From NCBI RefSeq assembly GCF_001028135.1, contig NZ_LDNM01000017.1, forward strand, positions 36,383-100,382: a stretch of 64,000 nucleotides of DNA, read 5' to 3'. Shown piece by piece: positions 38,641-49,071 of this stretch (positions are counted from its first letter, which is position 1; each line of letters begins with the position of its first letter). The notes under the pieces are model-generated. The model saw only the letters and a list, made by a program, of their open reading frames with translations. It was not told the DNA's origin and searched no databases. The position numbers and the translations under genes are program-made. Source of the stretch: Xenorhabdus griffiniae. Lineage in GTDB: Bacteria; Pseudomonadota; Gammaproteobacteria; Enterobacterales; Enterobacteriaceae.

Positions 38641-39558
38641 TTATTGGGTTATATTTTCGCTTACTTTAGGTGTAAACCAGACAAAATCAGCATATTCGTT
38701 ATCTAACGAAACGCCCTCTTCCGCGATGACAAAGACAGCTATTTTTTCATTTGGCGCTATTTTTTTGACGTGCTGAGGAACCCCCATAGTTTTTACCGCG
38801 TGGTATCCTCCGGCAAACAGTAAGGCAGGTGATGGAGCCTTCATTAGCTGCTCTGCCATCCGTTGATCCCGCATTTGCTGGATCTTAGTCATGCCAGAAA
38901 GCAGTTGTGGCTCTATCTTTCCGCCATGGGAATGGCTAATCGTGGCTTCAATCAGCTTTTTGACCTCATCAGAAACCAAGGAATTTTTATCTTCTACATC
39001 ATGATTTCTATACGCTTGTTCAACTTCACTGCGATCCAAATTTGCTGCCAGCAGAGGATAAGGCGCCCTCATCAGTTCCATAACCAAATCACCATACCAT
39101 TTCCACGGCCAGCCCTGTTGCCATGCCAATAAATTCTGGATCCGCTCTTCCCTGACGATCGGATTACTCTGCAACCAACTTTTCACTTTATTCACTTTTT
39201 CTTGCTGGTTTGGATTAATCATTTCCAGTAATACGGAACCCTGGGGACGCTTTTTCCCAAGTTGTTGCACTAACCATAACTCGATTTGGTGATGGTAAGG
39301 ATTGTCATGTTTTTCACCAACAATGACACGAGGATAATTTGCCAATTGCTCCCGCAGTTGATCTGGCGTGATCGCTTTGCCTGTTTTCATATCAAGCACC
39401 ACACCCGATCGCATCAACTCGCCGGGGAGAGTTTGCAGCGCTGCCTGAGCGCTATTTTGAGCGTTGTTTAGAACTGCGGTACAACCTGCGAGAAAACAAC
39501 CACCAAGCAGGAGAGAACCGGTTAAAAAAGTCGATTTTATACGGGTAGATGTTTGCAT
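38641..39558 (-). CDS. ChaN family haem-binding lipoprotein
   Basis: A 305-residue lipoprotein: signal peptide with lipobox ending FLAGC (residue 26), then a ChaN (DUF399) domain. The family hallmark VIVGEKHDNPYHHQIELWLV is near residue 75. Conserved LLEMINPNQQ, WPWKWYGDLVMELMRAPYPLLAANL, and LLFAGGYHAVKTMGVPQHV follow. ChaN proteins bind haem and are made under iron limitation, often beside TonB-dependent receptors. It lies upstream of tonB with a Fur box in front, which supports a role in iron or haem uptake. Confidence 0.9.
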   Translation of the reverse strand: MQTSTRIKSTFLTGSLLLGGCFLAGCTAVLNNAQNSAQAALQTLPGELMRSGVVLDMKTGKAITPDQLREQLANYPRVIVGEKHDNPYHHQIELWLVQQLGKKRPQGSVLLEMINPNQQEKVNKVKSWLQSNPIVREERIQNLLAWQQGWPWKWYGDLVMELMRAPYPLLAANLDRSEVEQAYRNHDVEDKNSLVSDEVKKLIEATISHSHGGKIEPQLLSGMTKIQQMRDQRMAEQLMKAPSPALLFAGGYHAVKTMGVPQHVKKIAPNEKIAVFVIAEEGVSLDNEYADFVWFTPKVSENITQ

Positions 39559-39610
39559 AACTGTAAGTCATTAAAAAAATTAATCATCAAAAAATTGCCC
39601 GCATATTATA

Positions 39611-39629
39611 GATAATGAGAATTATTTAC
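39611..39629. promoter_or_regulatory. Fur box upstream of chaN
   Basis: The bases GATAATGAGAATTATTTAC match the 19-bp Fur consensus in most positions, including the whole left half GATAATGA. They lie ~55 bases before the chaN start, where a repressor would overlap the promoter. Confidence 0.8.
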
Positions 39630-39633
39630 AAAT

Positions 39634-39672
39634 TAAAAAACCCTGTCAGGCATAAACCTAACAGGGTAATTC
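39634..39672 (-). terminator. Intrinsic terminator of maeB
   Basis: The minus-strand stem accctgttagg / cctgacagggt (one bulge or mismatch) is followed by TTTTTTAATTT, ~45 bases after the maeB stop. Confidence 0.85.
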
Positions 39673-39713
39673 ACCGATTTATTCCAAACCACGGTTAGAA
39701 TGGCGAGTTATTT

Positions 39714-41996
39714 TTATAGTGGATCTGTTTGTGCTTCAACCGCCGCCAACGCCACCATATTCACGATACGACGTACAGAAGCAATCGGTGTCAGGATATG
39801 AACCGGCTTCGCAACCCCCATCAAAACCGGGCCAACAGTTACCCCCTCTGAACTGGTCACACGCAGCAAGTTATAGCTGATACGAGCCGCTTCCATATTC
39901 GGCATAATTAACAGATTTGCTGAACCCTTGAGCGGGCTGTCCGGCATAATATCGCGGCGGATACTTTCCACCAGCGCAGCATCACCGTGCATTTCACCAT
40001 CAATTTCAAGTGTTGGTGCCATTTGCTGAACCAATGCCAATGTCTTACGCATTTTTTGCGCAGAATCACATTCAGAAGCACCAAAACTTGAGCGTGATAG
40101 CAAGGCCACTTTAGGTTCAATACCAAAACGGCGAACCGTTTCAGCCGCCATCAGCGTGATTTCTGCCAACTCTTCTGGGCTTGGATCTTCATTAACATAA
40201 GTATCGGCAATAAACGTATTTCCCATCGGTAACATTAAGGCGTTCATGGCACCTGCGGTATGCACTCCCTGGCGAAAACCAAAGACATCTTTTACGACCT
40301 GATAATGTTCGCTGTAGCTGCCAACAGTACCACAAATCAGGCCATCTGCTTCACCACGGTGCACCATAATTGTACCTATCAGCGTTGGGTTACCAATCAC
40401 TGCACGACGTGCTTGCTCTTGCGAAACACCACGGCGTTTCATCATTTGATAATATTCCTGCCAATACTCTTTGAAACGTGGATCATTTTCATTGTTCACC
40501 ACTTCAAAATCTTTACCCGCTTCAATATGCAGCCCTTGCTTTTTAATCCGCATTTCAATGACGCCAGGGCGGCCAATCAGGACAGGAAATGCCAGCCCAA
40601 GGGAGACAAGTTCTTGGGTCGCATGTAGTACCCGAACATCTTCCCCTTCAGCCAATACAATCCGTTTCTTCTCTTTTTTGGCTTGGGAAAAGATGGGTTT
40701 CATAAATAAGTTGGTCTTATAGACAAACTCATTGAGTTTCTCAATATACGCCCCGAAATCGGTAATAGGTCGGGTTGCCACACCGGAGTCCATCGCCGCT
40801 TTCGCTACAGCCGGTGCAATTTTTACAATCAAGCGAGGATCAAACGGTTTCGGAATGATGTAATCGGGACCAAAGAACAGGTCTTGATCGCCATAAGCAG
40901 AAGCCACTTCCTGACTTTGTTCAGCCAGTGCAAGATCAGCAATGGCATGCACACAGGCAAGTTTCATCTCTTCATTGATGGTTGTGGCCCCCACATCCAA
41001 TGCGCCACGGAAAATAAACGGGAAGCAAAGAACGTTATTCACCTGATTAGGAAAATCAGAACGGCCAGTACAAATAATGGCATCGGGACGTACTGCTTTT
41101 GCCAATGGTGGCAAAATTTCTGGCTCTGGATTGGCTAATGCCATAATGAGCGGATTTTTTGCCATGGTTTTCACCATGTCTTGGGTCAATACGCCCGGCC
41201 CGGAACAGCCGAGGAAAATATCAGCATCAGGGATCACATCTGCCAATGTACGGCTGCCATGATCCTCAATGGCATAATCCGCCTTGGTCTTTTCCATGTT
41301 CTCTTCGCGGCCACGATAAATAACCCCTTTTGAGTCACAGACGACAATATTTTCACGTTTCAAACCCAATGCTACCAGCAGGTTCATACAGGCAATTGAG
41401 GCAGCACCCGCCCCCGATACCACCATGCGCACCTTGCCAATGTCTTTATTAACGACCCGCAATCCATTCAGCACGGCTGCGGTACAGATAATGGCTGTGC
41501 CATGTTGATCATCGTGGAATACAGGAATTTTCATGCGCTCACGGAGTTTCTGCTCAATGTAGAAACACTCCGGTGCTTTAATATCTTCCAGGTTGATACC
41601 ACCAAAAGTGGGTTCCAGCGCGGCGATGATATCAATCAATTTATCAGGATTGGATTCATCCACTTCGATGTCAAAAACATCAATACCAGAGAATTTCTTA
41701 AATAAAACGCCCTTCCCTTCCATAACAGGTTTACCGGCTAATGCACCGATATTACCCAGCCCTAAGACAGCGCTGCCGTTAGAAATAACCGCAACAAGAT
41801 TGCCACGTGCAGTATATTTATAAGCCGCCAAAGGATCTTCTGCTATTTCAAGACACGGTGCAGCAACCCCCGGTGAGTATGCCAACGCCAAATCACGTTG
41901 CGTTGCCAATGGCTTGGTTGGTGTAACCGTAATTTTTCCAGGTTGTGGGAACTCATGAAAATCAAGAGCACTTTGTTTTAATTTTTCATCCATCAT
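39714..41996 (-). CDS. maeB: NADP-dependent malic enzyme MaeB
   Basis: Decarboxylates malate to pyruvate with NADP+. The 760 residues compare with 759 in E. coli. The N-terminal malic enzyme domain (about 1-430) has [27 protein letters not shown] and [17 protein letters not shown]. The C-terminal phosphotransacetylase-like domain (about 430-760; [37 protein letters not shown]) is regulatory, not a PTA. It is monocistronic; a NarP-type box lies 171 bases upstream. Confidence 0.97.
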   Translation of the reverse strand: MMDEKLKQSALDFHEFPQPGKITVTPTKPLATQRDLALAYSPGVAAPCLEIAEDPLAAYKYTARGNLVAVISNGSAVLGLGNIGALAGKPVMEGKGVLFKKFSGIDVFDIEVDESNPDKLIDIIAALEPTFGGINLEDIKAPECFYIEQKLRERMKIPVFHDDQHGTAIICTAAVLNGLRVVNKDIGKVRMVVSGAGAASIACMNLLVALGLKRENIVVCDSKGVIYRGREENMEKTKADYAIEDHGSRTLADVIPDADIFLGCSGPGVLTQDMVKTMAKNPLIMALANPEPEILPPLAKAVRPDAIICTGRSDFPNQVNNVLCFPFIFRGALDVGATTINEEMKLACVHAIADLALAEQSQEVASAYGDQDLFFGPDYIIPKPFDPRLIVKIAPAVAKAAMDSGVATRPITDFGAYIEKLNEFVYKTNLFMKPIFSQAKKEKKRIVLAEGEDVRVLHATQELVSLGLAFPVLIGRPGVIEMRIKKQGLHIEAGKDFEVVNNENDPRFKEYWQEYYQMMKRRGVSQEQARRAVIGNPTLIGTIMVHRGEADGLICGTVGSYSEHYQVVKDVFGFRQGVHTAGAMNALMLPMGNTFIADTYVNEDPSPEELAEITLMAAETVRRFGIEPKVALLSRSSFGASECDSAQKMRKTLALVQQMAPTLEIDGEMHGDAALVESIRRDIMPDSPLKGSANLLIMPNMEAARISYNLLRVTSSEGVTVGPVLMGVAKPVHILTPIASVRRIVNMVALAAVEAQTDPL

Positions 41997-42530
41997 CAGA
42001 TCCTTTACGCGTCATGTCTTAGTGAAAACCGTTTCAGTATAATAGTTACAGAAGGTTAAATCATGATATCAGTAGCATTTTGTTCATAATCTTTAAAATC
42101 AAGGTGCAAAAACAAACAAATGATGACGTTACGTTAATCAATATTATATAGATACTCTCTTAATGATACCTATATAGGGGTATTTTATCTTCAATTAATA
42201 ACCTGATAAATTAATTAAAGATGAATTTTAAAATTAACATTTAAAATAAGTTTACAAAAACAAAAATTAATCTATAAAATATTCATCCAAATTTATTTGG
42301 AAAATTATTAGCAATTAAGGAAACACATTTTCTTATGAAAGTGAATTTCATCTGAGTGGTTAAACCTGTTTGCGCCATTTCTATTTTTATATCAGGATAT
42401 ATTTTCAGAATCTCATTAATGATGATTCAATATACTCCATAAAAATCACACAGCGATTTAACATAAAGCAGAAACCTGTCTTTTATGTTTTATTAAACAT
42501 AAATCTGCATTTCTATATGGGAGAAAGAAT
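41997..42530. other. 534-base AT-rich gap between maeB and narP
   Basis: It contains the divergent promoters and the 7-2-7 NarP box (listed separately). A short open frame at 42370-42552 is rejected because it overlaps the narP start and has no ribosome site. Nothing else was recognised. Confidence 0.5.
42167..42182. promoter_or_regulatory. 7-2-7 NarP/NarL box
   Basis: TACCTAT-AT-AGGGGTA is a perfect fit to TACYYMT-N2-AKRRGTA, the inverted heptamer pair bound by NarP and NarL. It stands between maeB (minus) and the NarP-like gene (plus), 349 bases before the latter. Confidence 0.75.
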
Positions 42531-43166
42531 ATGCATAATCATTCAGTCATGATAGTGGATGATCATCCTATCATTCGTCACGGCTTAAAAGGGTTGATTG
42601 AATTAGAACGAGAACTCATTGTGACAGCCGAAACTGGCAATGGCGAAGACGCAATTAATATCGCTTGCCAAATAAAGCCTGACATTATTCTGATAGATTT
42701 GAAAATCAATGGTCTTTCAGGAATTGATACGATTAAATCTCTCCGCCGCAAAGGGCTTGATTCCTATATCCTGGTACTTTCTGATTCAGATCACAGAAGT
42801 GATATTTACGATGCAGTTGATGCCGGTGCGAATGGTTATTTATTAAAAGATATCGAGCTGACCTCTCTATTGAACAACATAAAAAAAGCCATAGATGGTC
42901 ATGCGGTGTTCAGTGAAAACGTCCATCAATATTTATCCACTCGCCATCTTTATGTTGATCCGTTATCAAAATTAACCAAACGTGAATTAGATGTTTTAAA
43001 AGAAATTGCAGAAGGAATGACAAATAAAGAAATTGCTGATTTTCTTTTTATTTCAGAAGAAACGGTGAAAGTTCACACCCGTAACTTATTGAAAAAACTT
43101 AAATCACGTTCTCGTCTCGAAGCCACTATCATCTATCTGAAACACAGAAAAACAGAGTTCATTTAA
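42531..43166 (+). CDS. narP: NarP-like nitrate/nitrite response regulator
   Basis: A 211-residue NarL-family regulator. The receiver starts VMIVDDHPIIRHGLKGLIELE, with the phospho-acceptor in IILIDLKINGLSG and the lysine in GYLLKD. The DNA-binding end has LTKRELDVLKEIAEGMTNKEIA and SEETVKVHTRNLLKKLKSRSRLEA, matching NarP better than NarL or UhpA (also GHAVFSENVHQYL). It sits at the place of narQ in the E. coli map (beside yffB-dapE), but no sensor kinase is adjacent. The perfect 7-2-7 box upstream supports NarP identity. Confidence 0.82.
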   Translation: MHNHSVMIVDDHPIIRHGLKGLIELERELIVTAETGNGEDAINIACQIKPDIILIDLKINGLSGIDTIKSLRRKGLDSYILVLSDSDHRSDIYDAVDAGANGYLLKDIELTSLLNNIKKAIDGHAVFSENVHQYLSTRHLYVDPLSKLTKRELDVLKEIAEGMTNKEIADFLFISEETVKVHTRNLLKKLKSRSRLEATIIYLKHRKTEFI

Positions 43167-43199
43167 ACATTGGCTTGTTGCTTAACGCCCCAATACAAA

Positions 43200-43238
43200 A
43201 CACAATTTCCCTCATTTTTACCGATGGGGAAATTGTGA
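43200..43238. terminator. Hairpin after narP, possible terminator
   Basis: The stem cacaatttcc / ggaaattgtg (11-12 bp) has a 14-base loop containing TTTTT. There is no T-run after it, so termination is uncertain. The remaining ~245 bases up to yffB are AT-rich and hold only the yffB promoter region. Confidence 0.4.
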
Positions 43239-43484
43239 GTTATCAAGAATTATAAATTAATTAGGAACAAATTAATTTTGCATATAATAATCAAGGATAT
43301 TATCTATAAATTTATTACTTGAAATGCAGGCAATCTATTTTTGTCGATAATTTGAACACCCGTAACGTCAATGCCAGGAAAAAGCAGACAGAAAGTCTGC
43401 GCAAAAACGCGTTATCTGGATAAAATAGCCAATTTCCCGCATTATGTCGGATATGTTGAACAAGACAAAACTAAGGCTCTCATC

Positions 43485-43907
43485 ATGTCAAATACCTCTT
43501 TGTATCCGGATACCCTTTCTCACAAAATAGCCATTCTCTACGGCATCAAAAACTGCGATACCATAAAAAAAGCACGTCGTTGGTTAGAAGATCAAAAAAT
43601 ACCTTATCAATTCCATGACTATCGGGTTGATGGTCTATCCCCTGAGCTACTTCAAGCATTTATTGAGCAAGTTGGCTGGGGATCTCTCCTGAATACCCGC
43701 GGTACAACGTGGCGCAAATTGCCCGACGAGCAAAAAGCAGCTATTAACAATGCAGAAGCGGCTAAGGCACTCATGCTGGAATACCCTTCAATCATAAAAC
43801 GCCCTCTCTTGGTTTCAGGCTCAGAAAGTTCAAAAAGCGAAGGAACAGAAAAGTATTTACTCGGTTTCAAGGCAGAGCAGTATCAACAATTTTTCTCGCA
43901 TGACTAG
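43485..43907 (+). CDS. yffB: ArsC/Spx-family protein YffB
   Basis: A thioredoxin-fold protein of the arsenate-reductase/Spx family. Matches to E. coli YffB are [40 protein letters not shown] and IIKRPLLV. Only the single cysteine of KNCDT is present at the active site. YffB interacts with glutathione; its substrate is unknown. From the ATG at 43485 (AAGG nine bases upstream) it has 140 residues, still ~20 longer than E. coli because of an N-terminal leader and an S/E/K insertion near the C-terminus ([14 protein letters not shown]). A frame back to 43371 is open but lacks family similarity. dapE follows after 14 bases. Confidence 0.9.
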   Translation: MSNTSLYPDTLSHKIAILYGIKNCDTIKKARRWLEDQKIPYQFHDYRVDGLSPELLQAFIEQVGWGSLLNTRGTTWRKLPDEQKAAINNAEAAKALMLEYPSIIKRPLLVSGSESSKSEGTEKYLLGFKAEQYQQFFSHD

Positions 43908-43921
43908 ATAAGGAGAGCACC

Positions 43922-45049
43922 ATGATCTGTCCGGTAATTGAACTTGCTCAACAGTTAATCAAACGTCCTTCTGTCAGTCCAGATGATCAAGGTTGTCAGG
44001 AACTGCTTATCCAGCGCCTGCAAGACATTGGTTTTACAATCGAACCAATGCCTTTTGGCGATACCCTGAATTTTTGGGCTTATCGCGGAAGCGGAGTCAC
44101 TTTAGCCCTTGCCGGGCACACCGATGTTGTTCCTGCCGGCGATATCTCACAATGGCAAACGCCGCCCTTCGAACCTTCTATCCGTGATGGAATGCTGTAT
44201 GGCCGTGGTGCCGCAGATATGAAAAGCTCTCTGGCTGCAATGGTTGTTGCTGCTGAACGTTTTGTCGCAGAAAATCCTGCGCATAAAGGCCGTCTGGCTT
44301 TTCTGATCACCTCCGACGAAGAGGCCAAAGCCACCAATGGTACCGTCAAGGTCGTTGAAACGTTAATCTCTCGCCACGAACGTCTGGATTATTGCCTGGT
44401 CGGAGAGCCATCCAGCCAGAACTGCCTTGGGGATATGATCAAAAACGGACGACGGGGGTCACTAACCGCCAGCTTAACTCTCTTTGGCACCCAAGGACAT
44501 GTTGCCTATCCACAGTTGGCAGATAACCCGATCCATCGTTCAATACCTTTCCTGCAAGAACTCGTCAATACTCAGTGGGATAACGGTAATGAATTTTTCC
44601 CGTCCACAAGTATGCAAATCGCCAATATTCAGGCGGGAACCGGCAGTAATAACATTATTCCTGGTAAATTGTGGGTGCAATTTAATTTCCGTTTCAGCAC
44701 TGAACTGACAGACAGCGAGATCCGCCAACAGGTTGAAGATATGCTGAAAAAGCATCATCTAAAATATGAGATTGACTGGTGGTTATCAGGTCAGCCTTTT
44801 CTGACGTGCAAGGGGGTTCTTGTTGACACTGTAGTTGAATCCATTGAGCACTATTGTGGATATAAACCAGAGCTATCAACCAGTGGCGGTACATCAGATG
44901 GACGTTTTATCGCTAAGATGGGGACTCAGGTCGTGGAGTTGGGACCAATTAATGCCACCATCCATAAAACCAATGAATGTGTCAAAGTGACTGATTTACA
45001 AAAATTGAGCCTGATTTATCAACGTATCATGGAGCAATTAATCAAATGA
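43922..45049 (+). CDS. dapE: Succinyl-diaminopimelate desuccinylase DapE
   Basis: Releases LL-diaminopimelate and succinate in lysine and cell-wall synthesis. The 375 residues are as in E. coli. Di-zinc ligands are visible in [30 protein letters not shown] (catalytic Glu first), VGEPSSQN and the C-terminal ATIHKTNEC. The dimerisation domain contains [22 protein letters not shown]. It follows yffB closely and overlaps the M15 peptidase by four bases (ATGA). Confidence 0.97.
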   Translation: MICPVIELAQQLIKRPSVSPDDQGCQELLIQRLQDIGFTIEPMPFGDTLNFWAYRGSGVTLALAGHTDVVPAGDISQWQTPPFEPSIRDGMLYGRGAADMKSSLAAMVVAAERFVAENPAHKGRLAFLITSDEEAKATNGTVKVVETLISRHERLDYCLVGEPSSQNCLGDMIKNGRRGSLTASLTLFGTQGHVAYPQLADNPIHRSIPFLQELVNTQWDNGNEFFPSTSMQIANIQAGTGSNNIIPGKLWVQFNFRFSTELTDSEIRQQVEDMLKKHHLKYEIDWWLSGQPFLTCKGVLVDTVVESIEHYCGYKPELSTSGGTSDGRFIAKMGTQVVELGPINATIHKTNECVKVTDLQKLSLIYQRIMEQLIK

Positions 45050-45714
45050 TGACACCTGAAGCTTTGACCGGCCTGTCCACTGATCACCTGATCACTCTTA
45101 CAGGCAATCACCGTTTGCAGTTTAATGCCACCAAAGCGTTTCTTGCCATGCAGAAAGAAGCGGCCAAAGCAGGTTTTAAGCTACAACCTGCCAGTTCGTT
45201 CCGTGATTTCACTCGCCAGCAAACTATCTGGAGTGAAAAATTCTGTGGTCAGCGTCCAGTATTAGATGAAAATAGCCAGCCTCTTGATATCTCGAAAATG
45301 GATGAAGGAGAACGCTGTAAAGCCATTCTTCGCTGGTCAGCTTTGCCAGGAGCAAGCCGCCATCATTGGGGGACAGAGCTGGATATTTATGATCCCTTTC
45401 TGCTACCAGAAGGTAAAAAATTGCAGCTAGAACCGTGGGAGTATGAAAACGGCGGATACTTTGAGCCATTAACCCATTGGTTGACAGAAAACATGTCTCA
45501 GTATGATTTCTACCGTCCCTTTACGCGCCACGATGCAGGTGTCGCTTATGAACCGTGGCATATCAGCTACTGGCCATTATCCCATGAAGCCGAAAATTTA
45601 TTCGATGAACACGTTCTATTAAATGCCTGGGAAGATCGTGATATTGCCGGCATAAACTGGTTAAAAACCAATCTATCCTATATATTTGAAAAATACATCA
45701 GGATAATAGATTAA
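45046..45714 (+). CDS. M15 family D-alanyl-D-alanine carboxypeptidase-like protein
   Basis: 222 residues of the VanY/LdcB (M15B) family. Zinc ligands are in [13 protein letters not shown] (H-x6-D type) and EPWHISYW near the C-terminus. It has [11 protein letters not shown], the substrate-side arginine segment seen in VanY/LdcB proteins. There is no signal peptide or membrane helix, so it appears cytoplasmic and may act on recycled muropeptides. The start overlaps the dapE stop (ATGATG). E. coli has no gene at this place, but the coupling to dapE puts a peptidoglycan peptidase with a diaminopimelate enzyme. Confidence 0.85.
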   Translation: MMTPEALTGLSTDHLITLTGNHRLQFNATKAFLAMQKEAAKAGFKLQPASSFRDFTRQQTIWSEKFCGQRPVLDENSQPLDISKMDEGERCKAILRWSALPGASRHHWGTELDIYDPFLLPEGKKLQLEPWEYENGGYFEPLTHWLTENMSQYDFYRPFTRHDAGVAYEPWHISYWPLSHEAENLFDEHVLLNAWEDRDIAGINWLKTNLSYIFEKYIRIID

Positions 45715-45721
45715 AAAAACG

Positions 45722-45824
45722 ATACTCGATAAACTTCACGTTGCAATCCGCAAGACGACGCGAGACCTTATATTTCCCCGTGGCGCGGGGAAATATAACA
45801 CGCATCCTGACGTTGGATGGGTAT
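45722..45824 (+). repeat. ~105-bp palindromic intergenic repeat, copy 4
   Basis: Same element and orientation as at 5571: outer arm 'atactcgataaacttcacg', conserved 'ccgcaagacgacgcgagacc', central tatttcccc hairpin, end 'gttggatgggtat'. It lies just after the M15 peptidase stop. Confidence 0.85.
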
Positions 45825-45921
45825 ATAAATCAGGAAAATAACAGATCAGCAAAATAGCTGCTTCACACATTAGGCTCCTGAGCCTCACGGAAGAGGCTCT
45901 AAACATTCTGAGGAAAATACC

Positions 45922-46116
45922 ATGCATTGGTTGATAGATTATTGGTGGATTGTTCTGTTAGTGCTCGTCGGCATTATTGTTAACGCAGTAAAAGCACTGA
46001 GTCGCGTCGATAAGAAATCTTTCTTAGATAACAAACCCGAATTGCCCCCGCACCGGGATCTTAATGATCAATGGGATGATGAGGATGATTGGCCACAGCG
46101 GGATCGCAAGAAATAA
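45922..46116 (+). CDS. ypfN: UPF0370 membrane protein YpfN
   Basis: 64 residues with a single N-terminal membrane segment ([18 protein letters not shown]) and an acidic tail with the conserved [20 protein letters not shown]. It matches E. coli YpfN (66 residues) in place and sequence. GAGG precedes the ATG. The 3' end overlaps the 3' end of the convergent tmcA by 56 bases. No function is known. Confidence 0.92.
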   Translation: MHWLIDYWWIVLLVLVGIIVNAVKALSRVDKKSFLDNKPELPPHRDLNDQWDDEDDWPQRDRKK

Positions 46117-48229
46117 CCCAATCTCTCCAGTGGCTGGCAAGTATTTTGTCGATGCTTGCCAATGCCTCAGCCGCCTCTTCACGCCACTGTTTTAACAGGG
46201 CCTTACGGCCATTCAGCGATAATTCACTGACACATTGTTCGATACTTAGCCGCTGTTGAAGATGCTTTCTCAACGCAGGCAAGGCCAAATTGCTCTTCAA
46301 CAGTATTCTCTGTAATGCAAAATAAGAGGCTGACAGAGGACGATGAGCAAAGGCAAACCCAGCCAATTCCTGCCAGTCACTGTCATTGATCTGTTCGTCA
46401 CCATCATGCTCAACTGGTAAGGTAAAGCCAAGTAACGATCCTAATCCTTTGGCATCTCTGGATAATCGCTGTTGTGCGGATTGAGCAAATCGCTCTCCCT
46501 GCTCACTCAAAGGCAAAACAGCCATCGCGGTATAACAACCACTACTCGCTTCCCGGTGAGTGCCCATTCTTATCAGGCGAAAACCACATTTTTGCCAAAG
46601 ACCCCATAAATTAGTGGTATAACCAAAACTAACAGAGAGGAAATCCAGCTTTTGTTGACTGGCTGCCTGACATTGTTGAATGATCAAATGTCGTGCGACA
46701 CCACGACGGCGATATTGAGCTTGTACAGCAATACGGCTGATCCGCTGTGATCGTAAAGTTGCAGCCTGCGGAAAACCGCTATGTGCCGCCAGGGATTGGG
46801 CCACCAAATTGCCTCTTGGCCGCCGACGTCCTGCCCAGATCTCATGTGCTAATGTCTGTGACAAACCACCTTCGTTCACCATCCACAAAGCGCCAACCAA
46901 TGATTGATGATGTTCTGGAGAACCCGAAAGGGCAGCCAAAAATGTCATTCCGTTACCATCCATTAATCGCCGCAGATCAAGGGGAGATGTCCGGTAATGT
47001 GCACTGGTTAATAAGCCATAAAATTGGCGCAATAATAAGGTCGGGTGTTGTAACCATTCAGGCTGACATATCAGGTGAAAATGCAATTCTTCTGCGTCTA
47101 ATCGTGTGTCATACACGAGCGATTTATCATCGAATAACAGAGCACTATCCAGCCACGCTTCCAATGGATCATTTTCAGCCCAGCGCATAGGCGTTTTCAA
47201 TTCACGAATATGGCAGTCAGGCAATTCGGCACACAATTTCAACAAAAAACCGCGTCCTGTTCCCTCATAACCCTGGACTGTTGAAGTCAACAATACTCGT
47301 GGAAAATGGCGGATTAATTCTGCTAATTGTGGCGTTGGGATCGCTGCGGCTTCGTCAATCAATAACCAATCAGCATCGCTTTTATTTTTTTGTCGACCTT
47401 TTTTCGTCCGGCAATATTTCAACAAATTGTCTACTGACCAAAACGGCGTTTCTTGCTCCAAAAATTTCTGTTCAGCCGAACCTGAGATAGCGGAATAACG
47501 TCGAATAACGTCTGTGGTTATTTTGGCAGGAGCACATAACCAGCATTTTCCTTGCCAATATCGCACTAACATTCCTGCCAGCGCCGACTTTCCCCGCCCC
47601 CGAGATGCGGTGATCACCCAAACGCCTCGTGTGGCCTGTAACAGTTCGTCAAGAAGAGATTGCTGACTTACCGTTGGGTTGCCATCAGGCATCTGCCAGA
47701 CTCCGGTTGCAGGCAATGGTGGTATCTGAGATATCTGAAAAGGTATTTCCTGACGCCATAATAATACTTCAGGAAAGGCGCGGATTTGCTGCTGAATATG
47801 GCGAATAAAATGAGGCGTCGAAATGACGCCTGACGATTCATTCCAGCGCAAACTATCTTCATCAGGCTGTTCGGGCCATTGTGACCAGGCGGGTACGCGC
47901 ATCACCAACCAACTTCCCGCTTTTAATGTGCCAGCCAGTATCGCTAATGCCTCAGCATTAAGCCCTTGAGTCGCATCAAAAACACCATGTAAGAATTCAC
48001 GGCCAAGCAAGCTGACGGCTTTTGTGGGATCTATGGCCCCCGCTACATGCGCTGAAACCGTTAACCAGTCCCCTTGAAACTGTTCTGTTAGCTGATTGAC
48101 AATCAATTCACTCCATTGCGGATCACCACTCAAAACAACTAAACGGCGCTTGCCCTGTTGTTGCATTTGTGCCTGCAACATTGCCCATACGCTATACATA
48201 GTGCGAACTATCCATAAAATGAACTGCAT
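46061..48229 (-). CDS. tmcA: tRNA(Met) cytidine acetyltransferase TmcA
   Basis: Makes N4-acetylcytidine at the wobble base of elongator tRNA-Met, using acetyl-CoA and ATP. An N-terminal DUF1726 domain comes first ([31 protein letters not shown]). The RecD-like helicase domain has Walker [14 protein letters not shown] and Walker [12 protein letters not shown]. The GNAT domain follows ([37 protein letters not shown]), then a tRNA-binding tail. At 722 codons it is longer than E. coli (671). The start is uncertain: ATGs at 48199 and 48181 are alternatives and no strong ribosome site is seen. It overlaps ypfN at the 3' ends. Confidence 0.95.
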   Translation of the reverse strand: MQFILWIVRTMYSVWAMLQAQMQQQGKRRLVVLSGDPQWSELIVNQLTEQFQGDWLTVSAHVAGAIDPTKAVSLLGREFLHGVFDATQGLNAEALAILAGTLKAGSWLVMRVPAWSQWPEQPDEDSLRWNESSGVISTPHFIRHIQQQIRAFPEVLLWRQEIPFQISQIPPLPATGVWQMPDGNPTVSQQSLLDELLQATRGVWVITASRGRGKSALAGMLVRYWQGKCWLCAPAKITTDVIRRYSAISGSAEQKFLEQETPFWSVDNLLKYCRTKKGRQKNKSDADWLLIDEAAAIPTPQLAELIRHFPRVLLTSTVQGYEGTGRGFLLKLCAELPDCHIRELKTPMRWAENDPLEAWLDSALLFDDKSLVYDTRLDAEELHFHLICQPEWLQHPTLLLRQFYGLLTSAHYRTSPLDLRRLMDGNGMTFLAALSGSPEHHQSLVGALWMVNEGGLSQTLAHEIWAGRRRPRGNLVAQSLAAHSGFPQAATLRSQRISRIAVQAQYRRRGVARHLIIQQCQAASQQKLDFLSVSFGYTTNLWGLWQKCGFRLIRMGTHREASSGCYTAMAVLPLSEQGERFAQSAQQRLSRDAKGLGSLLGFTLPVEHDGDEQINDSDWQELAGFAFAHRPLSASYFALQRILLKSNLALPALRKHLQQRLSIEQCVSELSLNGRKALLKQWREEAAEALASIDKILASHWRDWVISCDPAVANHPHHPIDH

Positions 48230-48271
48230 AACATGTGAAATATCTGATGGCTAAAATGGCTTCCGGCATGG

Positions 48272-48724
48272 TCACGATTTACCAATCATCAGTGATAAAA
48301 TGCCAGCGGCAATCAGAGGGCCTACCGGAACCCCCTTAAATAGAGCCACGCCCAATACAGTGCCGACCAATAATCCAGCCACGGTAGAAGGCTGGCCAGA
48401 CATTAAAGTCACGCCACGGCTTCCCAACCATGACACAAGGACACCAACAGCAATAGCCAGCAGGGACTTCCAATTTAAGAACGAGCTAAAAATTTCCTGA
48501 GCGGAGATTTTCCCACTTGCGATAGGTGCCATGACGCCGACAGTCAGAATCAGGATACCTATCGCCAAGCCGTACTTTTCCACCCAAGGGAAAAACTGAT
48601 CCAAAGGCGTGATACGCACTACCAGTAGAAATAACATGGCAAGTGTCACTGTCATGTTATGGCTGATGATGCCCAGCCCCGCAAGCACGAGTAAAATAAG
48701 TAGAGTAGGATCGATATGACTCAT
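48272..48724 (-). CDS. yeaL: UPF0756 membrane protein YeaL (DUF441)
   Basis: 150 residues with four to five hydrophobic segments, matching E. coli YeaL throughout ([54 protein letters not shown]). It lies next to tmcA here; in E. coli it is elsewhere, so this neighbourhood is rearranged. The function is unknown. Confidence 0.92.
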   Translation of the reverse strand: MSHIDPTLLILLVLAGLGIISHNMTVTLAMLFLLVVRITPLDQFFPWVEKYGLAIGILILTVGVMAPIASGKISAQEIFSSFLNWKSLLAIAVGVLVSWLGSRGVTLMSGQPSTVAGLLVGTVLGVALFKGVPVGPLIAAGILSLMIGKS

Positions 48725-49071
48725 GAGTTTTTATTTCCTGTAAACTCCGATAGAACAATGTTTGACTATTTTTAAATCAGGCAACATAAATTCTGGCATG
48801 GAAAAGAGGATAACTTAAAATTTTTGCACTTAATCAAAAATATTCATCAAGTACCATCCCAAATTTGGGTAATAGCGCAACAATGGGTAGTTTGTTAACA
48901 TCTTTGCCTTAAACAATCACATTGATAAATAATTAGCCATATAGATCAAGATACAACCCCTGTTTCTTGATAATTAGCCTTTTAAACACCAACGCCTTTT
49001 TACTAAGGTAAAGCAGAAAGGTTGTAAGAAGTGCCTTGCAACTAATATGCGTTCGTATAAGCGATATAAAT
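48725..49071. other. Gap between yeaL and the lipoprotein gene
   Basis: A divergent promoter region of ~350 AT-rich bases. Its one notable element is the 12-bp perfect palindrome CCCAAATTTGGG at 48858-48869, inside a longer imperfect one (TACC...GGTA). It could be an operator; no family is recognised. Confidence 0.4.

Noticed and set aside
42370..42552. 60-residue open frame before narP
   Set aside because: Overlaps the narP start, has no ribosome site, and is composed of AT-rich low-information sequence.
43371..43484. 38-residue N-terminal extension of YffB
   Set aside because: The frame is open but has no similarity to the family, and a better start with AAGG lies at 43485.
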